Positions 12,601 to 22,848 of a stretch of 64,000 nt of DNA are shown here, piece by piece. The notes under the pieces are model-generated. The model worked only from the letters and a program-made list of their open reading frames with translations. It was not told the origin of the DNA and did not search any database. A program made the position numbers and the translations under genes. This stretch comes from Abelmoschus esculentus (taxonomy: Eukaryota; Streptophyta; Magnoliopsida; Malvales; Malvaceae). Position 1 is the stretch's first letter; each line of letters opens with the position of its first letter. The stretch covers positions 10,552,501-10,616,500 of the forward strand of contig JAUCBN010000035.1 of NCBI GenBank assembly GCA_035048815.1. Direction: 5' to 3'.

Positions 12601-13064
12601 TTACCTTGAAAAGATGACCGTTCTTTGCCTTAAGAAGAGGAAAAACGAAAATAATAAAATAAAGGTTTAGGTTTTGATATAAAATAGGTTTTTATAAATT
12701 AAATATAATAATTTGGGTTATTATATAAAATTTTTGTTTAAGTGTTAATTAAATAAGCCCATGGAAGTTTAATTTAATTAGAATTTGGATTGGATCAAAG
12801 CCCCTTAAAAATTCAAAGTTGGCTTAATTTATAAAATTGTTCTTAAGTTTTCAATTTTTACAAAATAGTCACTAATTCCAAAATCTTAAGGATTTAAGGG
12901 TCAATTTTCAAAATTAAGTTGACCAAAGTCAAATATATATTAAATAAGGATTTTAAGATATTTTTCCATAATTTATTTTGAGTTAAAACTAAATTTTAAG
13001 TATTTAATCTCAAACTAGGCTAAATCAGCCCACTAACTTCTAAGCCCAATTTTGAAGCATTACA
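9610..13064 (-). mobile_element. Solo-like Ty3/Gypsy LTR of family G2 (minus)
   Basis: On the minus strand it begins TGTAATGC at 13064 and ends GGATTACA at 9610, giving a 3455-bp LTR. It is homologous over most of its length to the two G2 LTRs at 36090-39026 and 40030-43794. Shared blocks include TAGTGACTATTTTGTAAAAATTG near the start, the GTAGTACT array (11360-11520), the GATCGATCAA word near 11610, and the TCGATAC cluster (10030-10350). There is no primer site or coding region beside it, so it is most likely a solo LTR from recombination. The flanks (TGAGG on the left, GGAAG on the right) are not a clean target duplication. It lies 419 bp beyond the stop codon of the CCCH/KH gene. Confidence 0.75.
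10030..10350 (-). repeat. TCGATAC motif cluster in the G2 LTR
   Basis: About a dozen copies of GTATCGATACC, TTTCGATAC or GTATCGAAAC occur in about 320 bp. The equivalent clusters are at 38420-38600 and 43060-43370 in the other two G2 LTRs. Confidence 0.75.
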
Positions 13065-13482
13065 GGAAGACGATGTGGCTCTTGCTTTCAGAGTTTTAAA
13101 GTTATACGTATATTTCGGTTCGATAAATATCATACAGACTCTAAGTGATTAGTAGAACTATTACCAGAATTATCATCATGAACATATTAGGGAAAATACC
13201 ATGACACTGTCAAAGTAGAAAGACTTTTCTGGTAATGTCTTTAGATACTTGGTCAGACTTCAAAATTTTATTACTTAGATAAGATAAGCATGCAAGTTTC
13301 CATTGCCCAGAGCCAGCAGATAGGTTAGATTAGAGTATGCATAAAAAAAAAACAAGCATAAGAAATAAGAAAAAAACTAGAAAACTGTGACTTCAAGCTA
13401 TTATTGCATTGGGAAAATAACAACTCATAGTACACCAAAATGAACAGAAAAGGGGTTTTACCTAAAATAAAACATGAGGAAA
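13065..13482 (-). other. 3' UTR and downstream flank of the CCCH/KH gene
   Basis: A minus-strand AATAAA (13267-13272 on the plus strand as TTTATT) lies about 215 nt after the stop codon and is the best poly(A)-signal candidate. The remainder up to the LTR at 13064 has no other supported feature. Confidence 0.5.
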
Positions 13483-16400
13483 TCATATTCCCGGTTTGCG
13501 CAGTTCTTCTACTCCATGTGCAAAATGACACCTATCACCAAAAGTGCAGGATCCTTTGGAAAAGTTTTCACAAAGCTTAGTCTTGAAGTTGTTTGCTGAA
13601 CCAGAGCCACCCATAGCATGATTCTTCTTGCTAGTTCCAAAGGATGAACTAACATTTAAAATCAGTTCCCGAACCATTGCACTAGCTTGGTTGATCTGAT
13701 CAAATGTTCCCTCCAGCTCAATGTTCTTTGAACTAGGATCTGACTCATTGTCTCTTATGTAAAACTTGGCTCCTGTAACACGACAAATATGCTTCGAGTT
13801 CACACCATTTTTACCAATAATAGCTCCAGCAAGGGATGCATCAATGCTGATCTTGGCAGTGGCAGATGCTCCAAAGCTGGCCGCAGCACCAAGACCCTGT
13901 GAGGGTGGTTCCATCCTACCAGCCATCCTTCCTGGCATAGATCCCATAGCGTGAGGATCTTCATAAGCAGGACCAGTTGGCTTGCCAAGTTCCCACTCCC
14001 CATGGGCAAAATGGCATTTATCACCATACTTGCAACCTTCGGGGCTGCTGAATTTGTTGCACAAACGGGTTTTAACAGCTGGAGGAGTTGAGCCATCGGT
14101 AAAGGATGGTGGGACTGCTGTATTTCTGGAAGCTGTAGGAAAAGCTGGGTTGCTACCAAGCATCTGAGACACTACTTTGATACCACCAGGAACAAAGTGC
14201 AGGAAGTGACAGCTCTCACCAAACGGACACCCAGAAGTGCTGTGAACAAAAACGCATGTATCAGGCTAATATCAATGATACACTTTTACTAAAGCTATCA
14301 TATTAAGTATCAGTTATTATGCATATATGTTAACACTGAAATCTAATTTACTTATGAATTGATCAAGGCTCTTCAAGCATTTATAAGCTCACTCAATACT
14401 AAGAAATAGTTATGAAGTGTTACTGCTTTTAGCATTCAGGAATAGCAAAAAATGTCAATCTTCTGGATCATTAAATCATTTGAATACCAAGCAACAAGAA
14501 CATGCCACAGCCCTTTATATCCAGAACCAAGCATGACCAGAGCCAAGTAAATCAACAATCCATTAAACCAAAGCAACTTTGAAAAGAAAAATTATAATCT
14601 TGGGACTTCAATCTACTGGTCATTTCCTACCCCCAAATAAGTTATAAAAGTGACAAGTCTGATAGGAGGAAAATTTTCAAGATCATGCAGACTACAATTG
14701 TAACAATGATAGTCATAACAACAATAACAGCATTATAGCTATTTAATACAGCATGATGTATATGTGAACCACGACATACATGACCTAGAGAAAATCCAGA
14801 TGCATTCTTACTTTATCTCCAAGAGAAAGATAAAAATCTATCCAGAATACACAAAACCAGGTTAACATTATCACAGATCACCAATTTATGCACAGGAAAT
14901 GAAATTCGGGTCACTTTCATTACTTTTCTATTCATTACACTCCAATATGCTTTTTACTATCATCGATAGGTATGATTTTCACAATGAGTCGGATCCTACG
15001 TGTACTAGAAAAAACAGAGGGGAATGCAGTCACAAAAAAAAGGTTTTACATAGGAATATCCGCGAGATAAGAGAAGACTATTGATCAAGAAAGACGGGAA
15101 TTGAGTTGCACAAGAGGGGAAAAGGCCAATTAAACCTAGAATTGATAAAGCTCTTGACTTTACATTTACAAGAGAAAAAATTAAAAGATGTATAGACACA
15201 ACTTGAAAATGGGAAAATAATTCCTTATCCCTTGAACATTCTCATGTGAATGAAATAGAAATTTTGGACAGACGCGTAAGAATGTAATGAAGAAATAGAA
15301 GAACCAGATAAACATAGAACTCAACTAGGAAATAACATCAAAAAGCATTTTATCAGAACCTGGAGCTTATTTAAGGAGGGAAGCGAGATTGGATAAGAAC
15401 ACTGACAATTTATAAAATAATATGTACATACTAGATTATTTATTAATCAAGTAAATGAAAGGGAGACTCTAAAATTACACAATATCCAACAGAAATGTAA
15501 TAACAAACCTTCATGACTTTTCCTTTCTTCTTCAACAAGAAAATCCTCAAAAATATATAGTAATTAAATTAAAGATGCATTTCTCAAAAACTGAAACAGG
15601 GGGCAACCTCCCAAATATTTAATTCAAATGCAGCAGCACTGATTTCATGAAATACTTATGTTATATATTCTGTTTAAAAATTTGATGACTGTAATTTTGC
15701 ATCTGGATGGAGAGCCACAAAATGTATCACCAAAAGGTACATTCTAACACAAATTTATTAAAAACGATTTTGGTATGCTATAAAATTGAAAAGTTCTGCA
15801 TCCTGTAAGTTTGCTTTCTGCTTGCATATAGGCAAGGAAGCAGTTAATCCAAGAATTTACTGAGAAATCAACCATTTCTGATCCATAATCTTTCTTATCA
15901 AGATTAAAGCCACGAATATTACCTGTATCACCATTTTAAGTGACCAATTAATTAGTCATAATCACATAAAACTTGCTCCAGAAGGCTGTTGTCTAAGAAA
16001 ATTTTACTTGCAAATTATAAAAAAGTATAAATAGATGGAAATGCATTTGGCCATTTATTTTAGATGGGTTAAGATTTGAACCTGAAAAACTTCGTGCATG
16101 GCTTCGATTTGCTTCCTATACCAGTTGGAATGGACTCCATTTCTGTTGCAGAACATTAATTAATTCATCTCAGTTTCACTTTTAAGTGTTATTGATTTTG
16201 AAACTTAACAAAGTATTCAATACTGTGTTAGCATTTTTTATCCCGAATACAAAAGAAAATATGCACTTTATTAGATATGAACAATTGGTTTACATCATTT
16301 TTATAGAACTTAATCACCAACATTACTAGAAAATTTAATAGTGGGCTGACAATTTGGTAATCACATCCAGTAAAAGACTTGTAAAATTCTTACTTATGTT

Positions 16401-17736
16401 AGAGCAATGCTCTATTTTCAAGAGAGAAATAAGAGGACAATTTAATATCATGTTTTACATTTTTTGCTTCCCGGCAAAAATAAATCAACCATGTATTTCT
16501 AGAGTAAGTTGAGCTTCCTATTTTCCAAGAACTAAGTTTAAGAAGATGAAGATTCTACAAGAAACAAGATGAAAAAGAGAGTGCCAAATTTAACATACAA
16601 ATATATAAATGAAAAATCAAAACGCTAAGAATTGCAACAAACAACAGATACAAATATAACATAAATTTACAGCCCAAGTAAGCTACCATTGCTAATCATT
16701 CAATAAAAGCTTATCCAGAATGGAACACGGATCAATGACTGCATATTTAGTATTGTATCACATAATAGAACCACAAAAGAAAAAATGAGGAAGGAGCATC
16801 CATCAACATCACCAGTGGAAACTTTGATATGCAATCCCAGCGACACTAAAAAAATACAAATGAAGAATCACATGTAGTGTTGAAACTTGCAGCTGTTTAA
16901 GCTCAGCAAATCCAAACCAAGTGAAATAGTGCACACACAAACATTTTTGTGGACAATACTTGGACATCCACAATAGATTCAAAAAGACCACAAGCTGGCT
17001 TAACTAGTTGGCACTCTCCATTAAAAGTAAATAAGAAAGTAACCATAAATCCATTAGGCTAACATGCATTGACAAATGGAAATGGGAAACCAATTAAACA
17101 CGTTTGTGCAGCATATAAACCCCATGCTCAAAGAAAGGGTAATAGCCCCAAATCTCAATATGTATATATGGTAGCTTGCATTGTACAATCTTAAAACCTC
17201 TAAAACTCTATGTAGTAACCATATAAACCAGCTTGTAATGTTCTTGAGCTCCACGTTCTTGTGTATCTGAATGGAGCAGAAATAAAGCATATTTCAACTC
17301 AAAATTTCCCCTTACTTCCCTTCAACGAAGCTTCTATCTAATTCATTCAATCTAAATTCATCTTTATCATTCCCAGCTGCCATATGCCAATGTATATATC
17401 CACGTACTGACTACAACTGACACTTAAATCTCCATTAGTTCTTTCCCAGCAACCAAACACTCTTAGACTACAGTACACAAAACTCAAAGCTTTCCATTTT
17501 CTCAGTACTTCCAGAAACAAAACGAAGAAAGCAAAAAAAGTTCAAACTTTAGAAACCATCAGTTTCACCTCAAATACACCACAAACGAACTCGTACAAAC
17601 AAATAGTTAAACATATTCACATACACAGATGTAAAATAAAACCCAGTTGAAAGTTCGCACCTTGCTTGAATTTCTTGAAGCCGCCATTGCCGTTCTCTGG
17701 TCTCCCTCTTTTGCTTCCACCAGCACCAAACTCCAT
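13483..17736 (-). CDS. CCCH zinc finger / KH domain RNA-binding protein
   Basis: Three exons on the minus strand: 17736-17661, 16142-16082 and 14239-13483, joined at GT-AG introns with continuous phase. They give 297 residues. The start MEFGAGGSKRGRPENG is the first ATG after a CT-rich leader. Finger 1 is split by intron 2: C41-x8-C50-x5-C56-x3-H60. Finger 2 is C106-x8-C115-x5-C121-x3-H125. A KH domain spans about 174-240, with its GxxG loop as GKNG at 188-191. Finger 3 is C269-x7-C277-x5-C283-x3-H287, close to the C-terminus. This order (CCCH, CCCH, KH, CCCH) is that of the plant KH/CCCH proteins related to Arabidopsis C3H36 and C3H52, presumed RNA binders acting in RNA processing or decay; the exact targets are not known. 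All metal ligands are present and there are no in-frame stops, so it looks functional. The introns (about 1.5 and 1.8 kb) contain no supported gene. The reading frame continues upstream of 14172, so the spliced start is preferred. Confidence 0.93.
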
Positions 17737-17890
17737 AGGGCCGAGAATGAGATCCGAGAAAGAGAAAAAGAAAAAGGAAACCCAGGAGAGAGAATACGTA
17801 ACTAGGGTTGGGAGTAAAAGGTGAAGGGCTGGAGGAAGAAGATAAAGAGAAAAAAAGGGGGGAAATTGAAAATTAGGTTTAAGTACACAG
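17737..17890 (-). promoter_or_regulatory. Pyrimidine-rich leader/core promoter of the CCCH/KH gene
   Basis: On the minus strand the 150 bases before the ATG are strongly CT-rich (CTTTTTCTCTTTCTC and CTTTATCTTCTTCCTCC tracts). This is the 'Y patch' style of plant core promoters and leaders. I see no convincing TATA box, and the transcription start is not determined. Confidence 0.45.
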
Positions 17891-18798
17891 TTGATTTAAA
17901 AATATTTTTGGTCAGAATAATAGTAATATAAAATTAAAATTTTTCTTGTTCAAACATATTTTTTAATTTAATTTGAAATTATATTTTAAATAATTTAAAA
18001 TCATTTTTAAACAAAATTATTTTTTAACCAATAGATTTTTTAGTTTAATTTAAAATTTATATTTTAAAAACTAAAATTTTAGATTTTTTAAATCACTTTT
18101 ACACATTCTTTTAATTGGTTGTAATGATTATAAGTAATATTTGTTTTAAAATATAATCTCAACAATTGAATATTAATCTTTTAATCATTATGCTGTAAAT
18201 ATTGGTGTTTGAATCTGTAATTTCTAAGAACAACAATCATTCCGGACAATATTGGTAAAATAATTTTGTTTTATTAAAAGACGACTTTAATATCATAATG
18301 GTTCTATTCAACTAGTTTATCAAATGTCTAATAATATAATAATTGTGTATGTTAATTTATTATATCTATCGATTATTGAATTAATGTACAGTAAAACATA
18401 GTACAATAAATGGTCAAATGTTGTGTCAAACAGAGAATGGTTAAATTTATTAAATAAAATTATATAAATTATTCCCATTTTTAACTCGATACTTTGTTAA
18501 ATCCATTGATTATATGGAGTTATAAATTGGTCTTTAACTTAAAAATTAATAAATTAATTTGATATTATTAAAAAATTAAAGATTTATAAAATGGCAATTA
18601 ACAATTTAATCTTAAAATTTATGTTTTATTTTAATGTAATCTTAATTTTATAAAATCCTCCTTAATATTTTAATTTTCTAACAATTTAGTCTCTCTCTAA
18701 CTCCCTTATCATCTTTGTTTTTTTCTCTCTTCCTCACTCCAACGGTTACAAGAGTAAATTCAAACCTCAAATTTAACATGTTAAAATTATTAGACTTA
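17891..18798. other. AT-rich intergenic DNA flanking G1
   Basis: No gene. The part at about 18540-18735 is similar, in inverted orientation, to about 31880-32075 on the other side of the G1 element. Shared words include GAAAATTAAAATATTAAGGA and a GAGAGAA..CAAAGATGAT block. The two may be arms of an older foldback element into which G1 inserted. Confidence 0.45.
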
Positions 18799-20610
18799 GA
18801 ATTTGTAACACCCCTAAAACCGGGCTAGTAAAATGAATCGAATTAATTGCGGGATTAAACCAAACCTTGTAACACTTAAACGAAGTGAGGGACTAAATCG
18901 AATTGAAAATGGAATAGAAAGATTGCATGGTGAATGTTAGACTTCCCTAAACTACCCTCAGTAATTAACCAAGCTTAGGCAATTCATTAAGGGTGATATA
19001 GTCTTTTCTCACTTAAAATAATCAAAAAAAAAGGGAAGAAATCAGCCCCCATCTCTCCCATTCTTCTTCATTCACGTTAGAAGCAAGAAAGGAGAGAGGA
19101 GAAGGCTTTCATGGTGGCTTGAAGGAGGGAGCTCAAATTCCATGCATGTTTAAGCATTTTGCTTAGGAAATTGAATCTAAAGACCCCGATAAGCTTTTCT
19201 ACCTTAACCGAAATTTAGGGTTTGAAGATTTGGGGTTTTTGATATTGTATGATACATTGTGTTAGATTAAGGTGTTAGAAACCCAAATTTGGTGATAATG
19301 TTGCTTGGGGTTTAGTTGTTAGAGCATGAATGTTAAGTTGAGAAGCTTGAATTAGGGATTCTCCTAAATGCATTATGTGGGTTGATTGAGTTGATAACAT
19401 GGTGAAACTAGAGATTAGTTGAGGTTAAAATTATGATTAAAGGTGCTGGAAATTGTAAGAATAAGGTCGGATTTGAAAATTGGATTAATGGATTGAAAGT
19501 TAGCCGAAAATGGCCTAAAAATGCTATTCCGGGTAGCTATCTTTGAGAATTTCCCTAGGACGGGATTTAAGGAGCTTATAGCTGAAACTTTGGATAATGA
19601 TACTCATGTATACCTAGTTTAAGAGGAAATTTAAGGAACTTAAATCCGAGTCCAGTAGAGAAAGATATACGCGTTGCCGTAAGGCTACCCGAGCAGTCCT
19701 AGAAATCCAGCCATGTCTGTTTCGGATGAATTCTGGAGCTGATCGATTAGGAATAAAAATGTAGGGTTAATTCTACCTTGTAGAGGGTTCTTCTAGATTT
19801 CCAAAGAGGTAAAGTGAACTTAAATCGGACATCGGAGCTAGGAGATATGACCGTTTCGCTAAAGGATAGCAAAACTGTCCGTAACAAACAGATACACATG
19901 TTTATTCTTGTTAAGTCTAATATTGCTTAGATTAAATGATTGAATGTGTGTCCTAATGAATGGTACATGTATATGGATTGTTAGATAACCCGAGAGAAGA
20001 AATCAACGAGGAGCAAGAGAGGCTCGAAGCATCAAGGAAAAGAGGCAAAGGGGTTGTGATCTACAACCCTTAATAGCTTGGAAACATTGTGAGTGTGGCA
20101 ACCCTTGGGGTTAGGACCTAGGGTCCTAACCACTCTTTTTCTTATTTGAATTAATATATCATGTAAATGGACTAATCGAATATCCGGTAAAAAGGGAAGG
20201 AGGCTAATGTTAAATGACTTGCTTGCTAGATTATAAGTATTAGCTTAGCTCATATGCATTGCTTGGAAATGTCAAGGTATGTATGGCACGCGACTATGGA
20301 TGCCAGGTACGTAAATCATGCATAGAGCATGTATTGGTGATGCGACATATTGTTGATAACATGGTATGCATGTTAATTGTCATGCATTGATTGATATACT
20401 TGCCTTGGATATTTCCACATGATGACATGATTGAATTGCTATAAACAAATTGAAAGAAGTATTGTAATTGCCTTGTATCAACATGTAAGTGACACTTGTT
20501 CTTGGTAATGTGAACTTAATAACATAAATGGATATTGAAATGTTATTGAGCCTTGGTCTATAGTCGGTCATAGGTTGCACGGCATGCCTAGGGTCTTGAG
20601 CTCATTGTCT

Positions 20611-20803
20611 AGTGCTACGACACTCATGTTTAGTACTTCGGTACTCTTGTTGGTACTATGGGTACCGTATTTTGGTGGTGAGTCACCAATTGTTAGATAC
20701 CATGGGTATCTCTTGATAGTACCTTTGTGGTACTCATGTTAGTGCCTTTGTGGTACTCATGTTAGTGCCTTTGTGGTACTCATGTTAGTGTCTTCGTGAC
20801 ACT
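20611..20803 (+). repeat. Array of nine short inverted repeats in the G1 5' LTR
   Basis: Consecutive small stems start at 20611, 20632, 20652, 20676, 20695, 20718, 20741, 20764 and 20787. Examples: AGTAC-TTCG-GTACT, GGTAC-TATGG-GTACC, TGGTGA-G-TCACCA, AGATACC-ATG-GGTATCT, AGTACC-TTTGT-GGTACT, AGTGTC-TTCGT-GACACT. Stem sequences differ while complementarity is kept. Two units (AGTGCC with GGTACT) pair only if G.U is allowed. Spacers are similar (CTCATGTT, CTTGTT). Confidence 0.85.
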
Positions 20804-22049
20804 CTTGTTGACTCGTTACCGTGTCCTTCTATACCAAGGCATCACCCGAATGTAAATTGAAAGATTAAAAGTTCAAATGTGACTTATACTTACACGTAAT
20901 GACTTGAATGTTATTGACACTTGATCATGCATTGGCATTAGCTATAGAAATGTAATTGATGCTAAGTGTAGCACTTGAATGTAACATGGTTATTGATATT
21001 GAAATGTTCATATGGCTATAGGTAGCCCTTGAAATGGATTACTCAATGATGGCATGAGAATTGAAAAATGACTAATGAGATAGGAGCATTAATGTTATGC
21101 TAGCTTGAGCATGTAGACCATGATATGATACGAATGACATAAATGTTAACTATGAGAGCATTTTGCTATGATATTTGGTTATTGTTGATTTGTGCATTGA
21201 TAGACCATTTGCCATGAATTAAATCGTATGTTTAATTGAACCATGATATATCTTGTTATTGCATCATGTCTAATTTGGTTAGACTAGGGTCACCTCACTA
21301 AGTACTTCTTTGTACTTACACTCCCTTTGTTTCCTCCTTCCCAAACAACAGGTTCACGTGTCAAAGAGGTAGATCAAGCTTGATTCGGAGCAAGGGCACA
21401 AAGCAAGCAAGAGTATGGTATCTTGTATTTTGATTAACTCCTAGTATGGTGGCATTAGTGAACTTATTTTGTTAGTTCATGCATTTGAGGGCTTGGCCCA
21501 TGTTTTGTATATATTTGTGCATATGACTTGGTTTGTAAGCCATAAGGCATCACTATACTTAGTTAGCCTTTGATATGGTTGAGGATTGCTCATGGAGCCT
21601 TAGCTAGGGTGATGTATGTTAATATGCAAATGACAAGTCCTATGGTCTAACATGTAGGTCATGAGATCAAGGTAGGATTAGCTAATGGTCATGAACATTA
21701 TGCAATGGTTAGGTTGTTAATTGGAGTCTACACATGTTAAATTGATCCCTTAAGGTTAGAGATGGTCTAAGGTTGCACCTAGAGAGACCCTTGACACATG
21801 CATATGGTAGGTGTGCATGCATTTAAAAAAAAAGATGAAGTTAGTTGATTGTCATAGAGTAAAAATGAAATAACATAAGTGTTAGATTGTTCAATGGCGA
21901 AATTAATGATACTAGACTTAGTAAGTGGTCTAGGTAAGTTGTCAGGGTTGCCTAGGTATTGGATATGTCCCTTAATGGTTTAGGGGTGAAATAGATTCAA
22001 TGTAAGCCTATGAAAATGTGTCTAAGTGTTTAAAAGCTTGAAATTGCCC

Positions 22050-22340
22050 ATTTCGAGCAGGGGTATCGATAACTCTAGCTTGGGTATCGATACCACCCTT
22101 GACAGAAAGTTTTGGTACCGATGCTTGTTTCAATACCAACCTTTCATGCCTTAAGCCTTGAATTCATTAGGATAGCCAGTATCGATACCTGGTTCGATAC
22201 TGGAGCTTCTAGAAAGTTTTGGTACCGATGCTTGTATCAAAACAGGCTCCCCAGCCTTGGTCAACGAGTCAACGTAGGCAACCTGTATCGAAACCAGAAT
22301 CGATACCCTTGTCCCGATACCTTCCTATAGGGGTATCGAT
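22050..22340 (+). repeat. TCGATAC/GGTATCGATACC cluster, G1 5' LTR
   Basis: About ten copies of GGTATCGATA, GTATCGATACC, GGTACCGAT or TATCGAAAC occur in 290 bp. Some differ between the two LTRs at the CpG (TTTCAATACC here against TTTCGATACC in the 3' LTR), as decay of a methylated CpG would give. A short open frame here is incidental. Confidence 0.8.
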
Positions 22341-22700
22341 ACTTATAGCTAATGAAGTTAACTTTGGCTAATAAAAATTGACTCGATCGATAAAATATCC
22401 TAAGGGTGATTAAATAAATTGAATTGAGATCTATAACAAGACTTGAATTGATAGTACATTAACGTTGAATTGTGAGATCGAATTGGAATGATAGTTAGTT
22501 CACAATTAATGAGTATAATCGAAATCGAAAAATTTTAAATAGCCCCCCAAACATTGATAGATATTACATTTAATCATCTTGAATTGATTTACAAATTATC
22601 GAAATGTTTTATAATTGAACTCAAGTTAGTCCAAATTACAAGTTAGAATGACCGGTCGACGCCTCCGTCTCCTAACCCGGGGGAGGGTGTCACATTTTGT

Positions 22701-22712
22701 TGGTATCAGAGC
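22701..22712 (+). promoter_or_regulatory. G1 primer-binding site
   Basis: TGGTATCAGAGC, six bases after the 5' LTR, is complementary to the 3' end of plant initiator tRNA-Met, the usual primer for chromoviruses. Confidence 0.95.
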
Positions 22713-22848
22713 TTTCGGTTACATGATTCTCGGACTGAAAGTAATGTGCATGCATCATATAGGATTGAACTATGCCACCTAGGAGTTTTTATACCATACT
22801 TGCTTGTGTTCTTGTTTAGTTGAATAATATTTTGTCTACTTTTGTAGT

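Larger units (their letters stand above)
18804..22694 (+). repeat. G1 5' LTR (3891 bp)
   Basis: Begins TGTAACA and ends TGTCACA. It carries a hairpin array (20611-20803), a TCGATAC cluster (22050-22340) and no credible coding region. It is 24 bp longer than the 3' LTR, mostly because of one extra 23-bp unit in the hairpin array. Confidence 0.95.

Noticed and set aside
9480..13130. Idea that the 9610-13064 LTR splits a host gene (EDDVALAFRVLKL-like reading at 13068)
   Set aside because: The two flanks do not join into one convincing frame or known domain, and the right flank is the 3' UTR side of the CCCH/KH gene.
13483..14172. Single-exon 229-codon version of the CCCH/KH gene starting at a GTG
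   Set aside because: The frame is open further upstream and splices to two exons that restore finger 1 and a normal ATG start.
20380..20580. 66-codon minus-strand frame in both G1 LTRs
   Set aside because: Same reason: LTR duplication, no domain, no start context.
22112..22330. 72-codon open frame in the G1 5' LTR, repeated at 30842-31060
   Set aside because: It lies wholly in the TCGATAC cluster. Its conservation between the two LTRs is only LTR identity, and the peptide resembles nothing.
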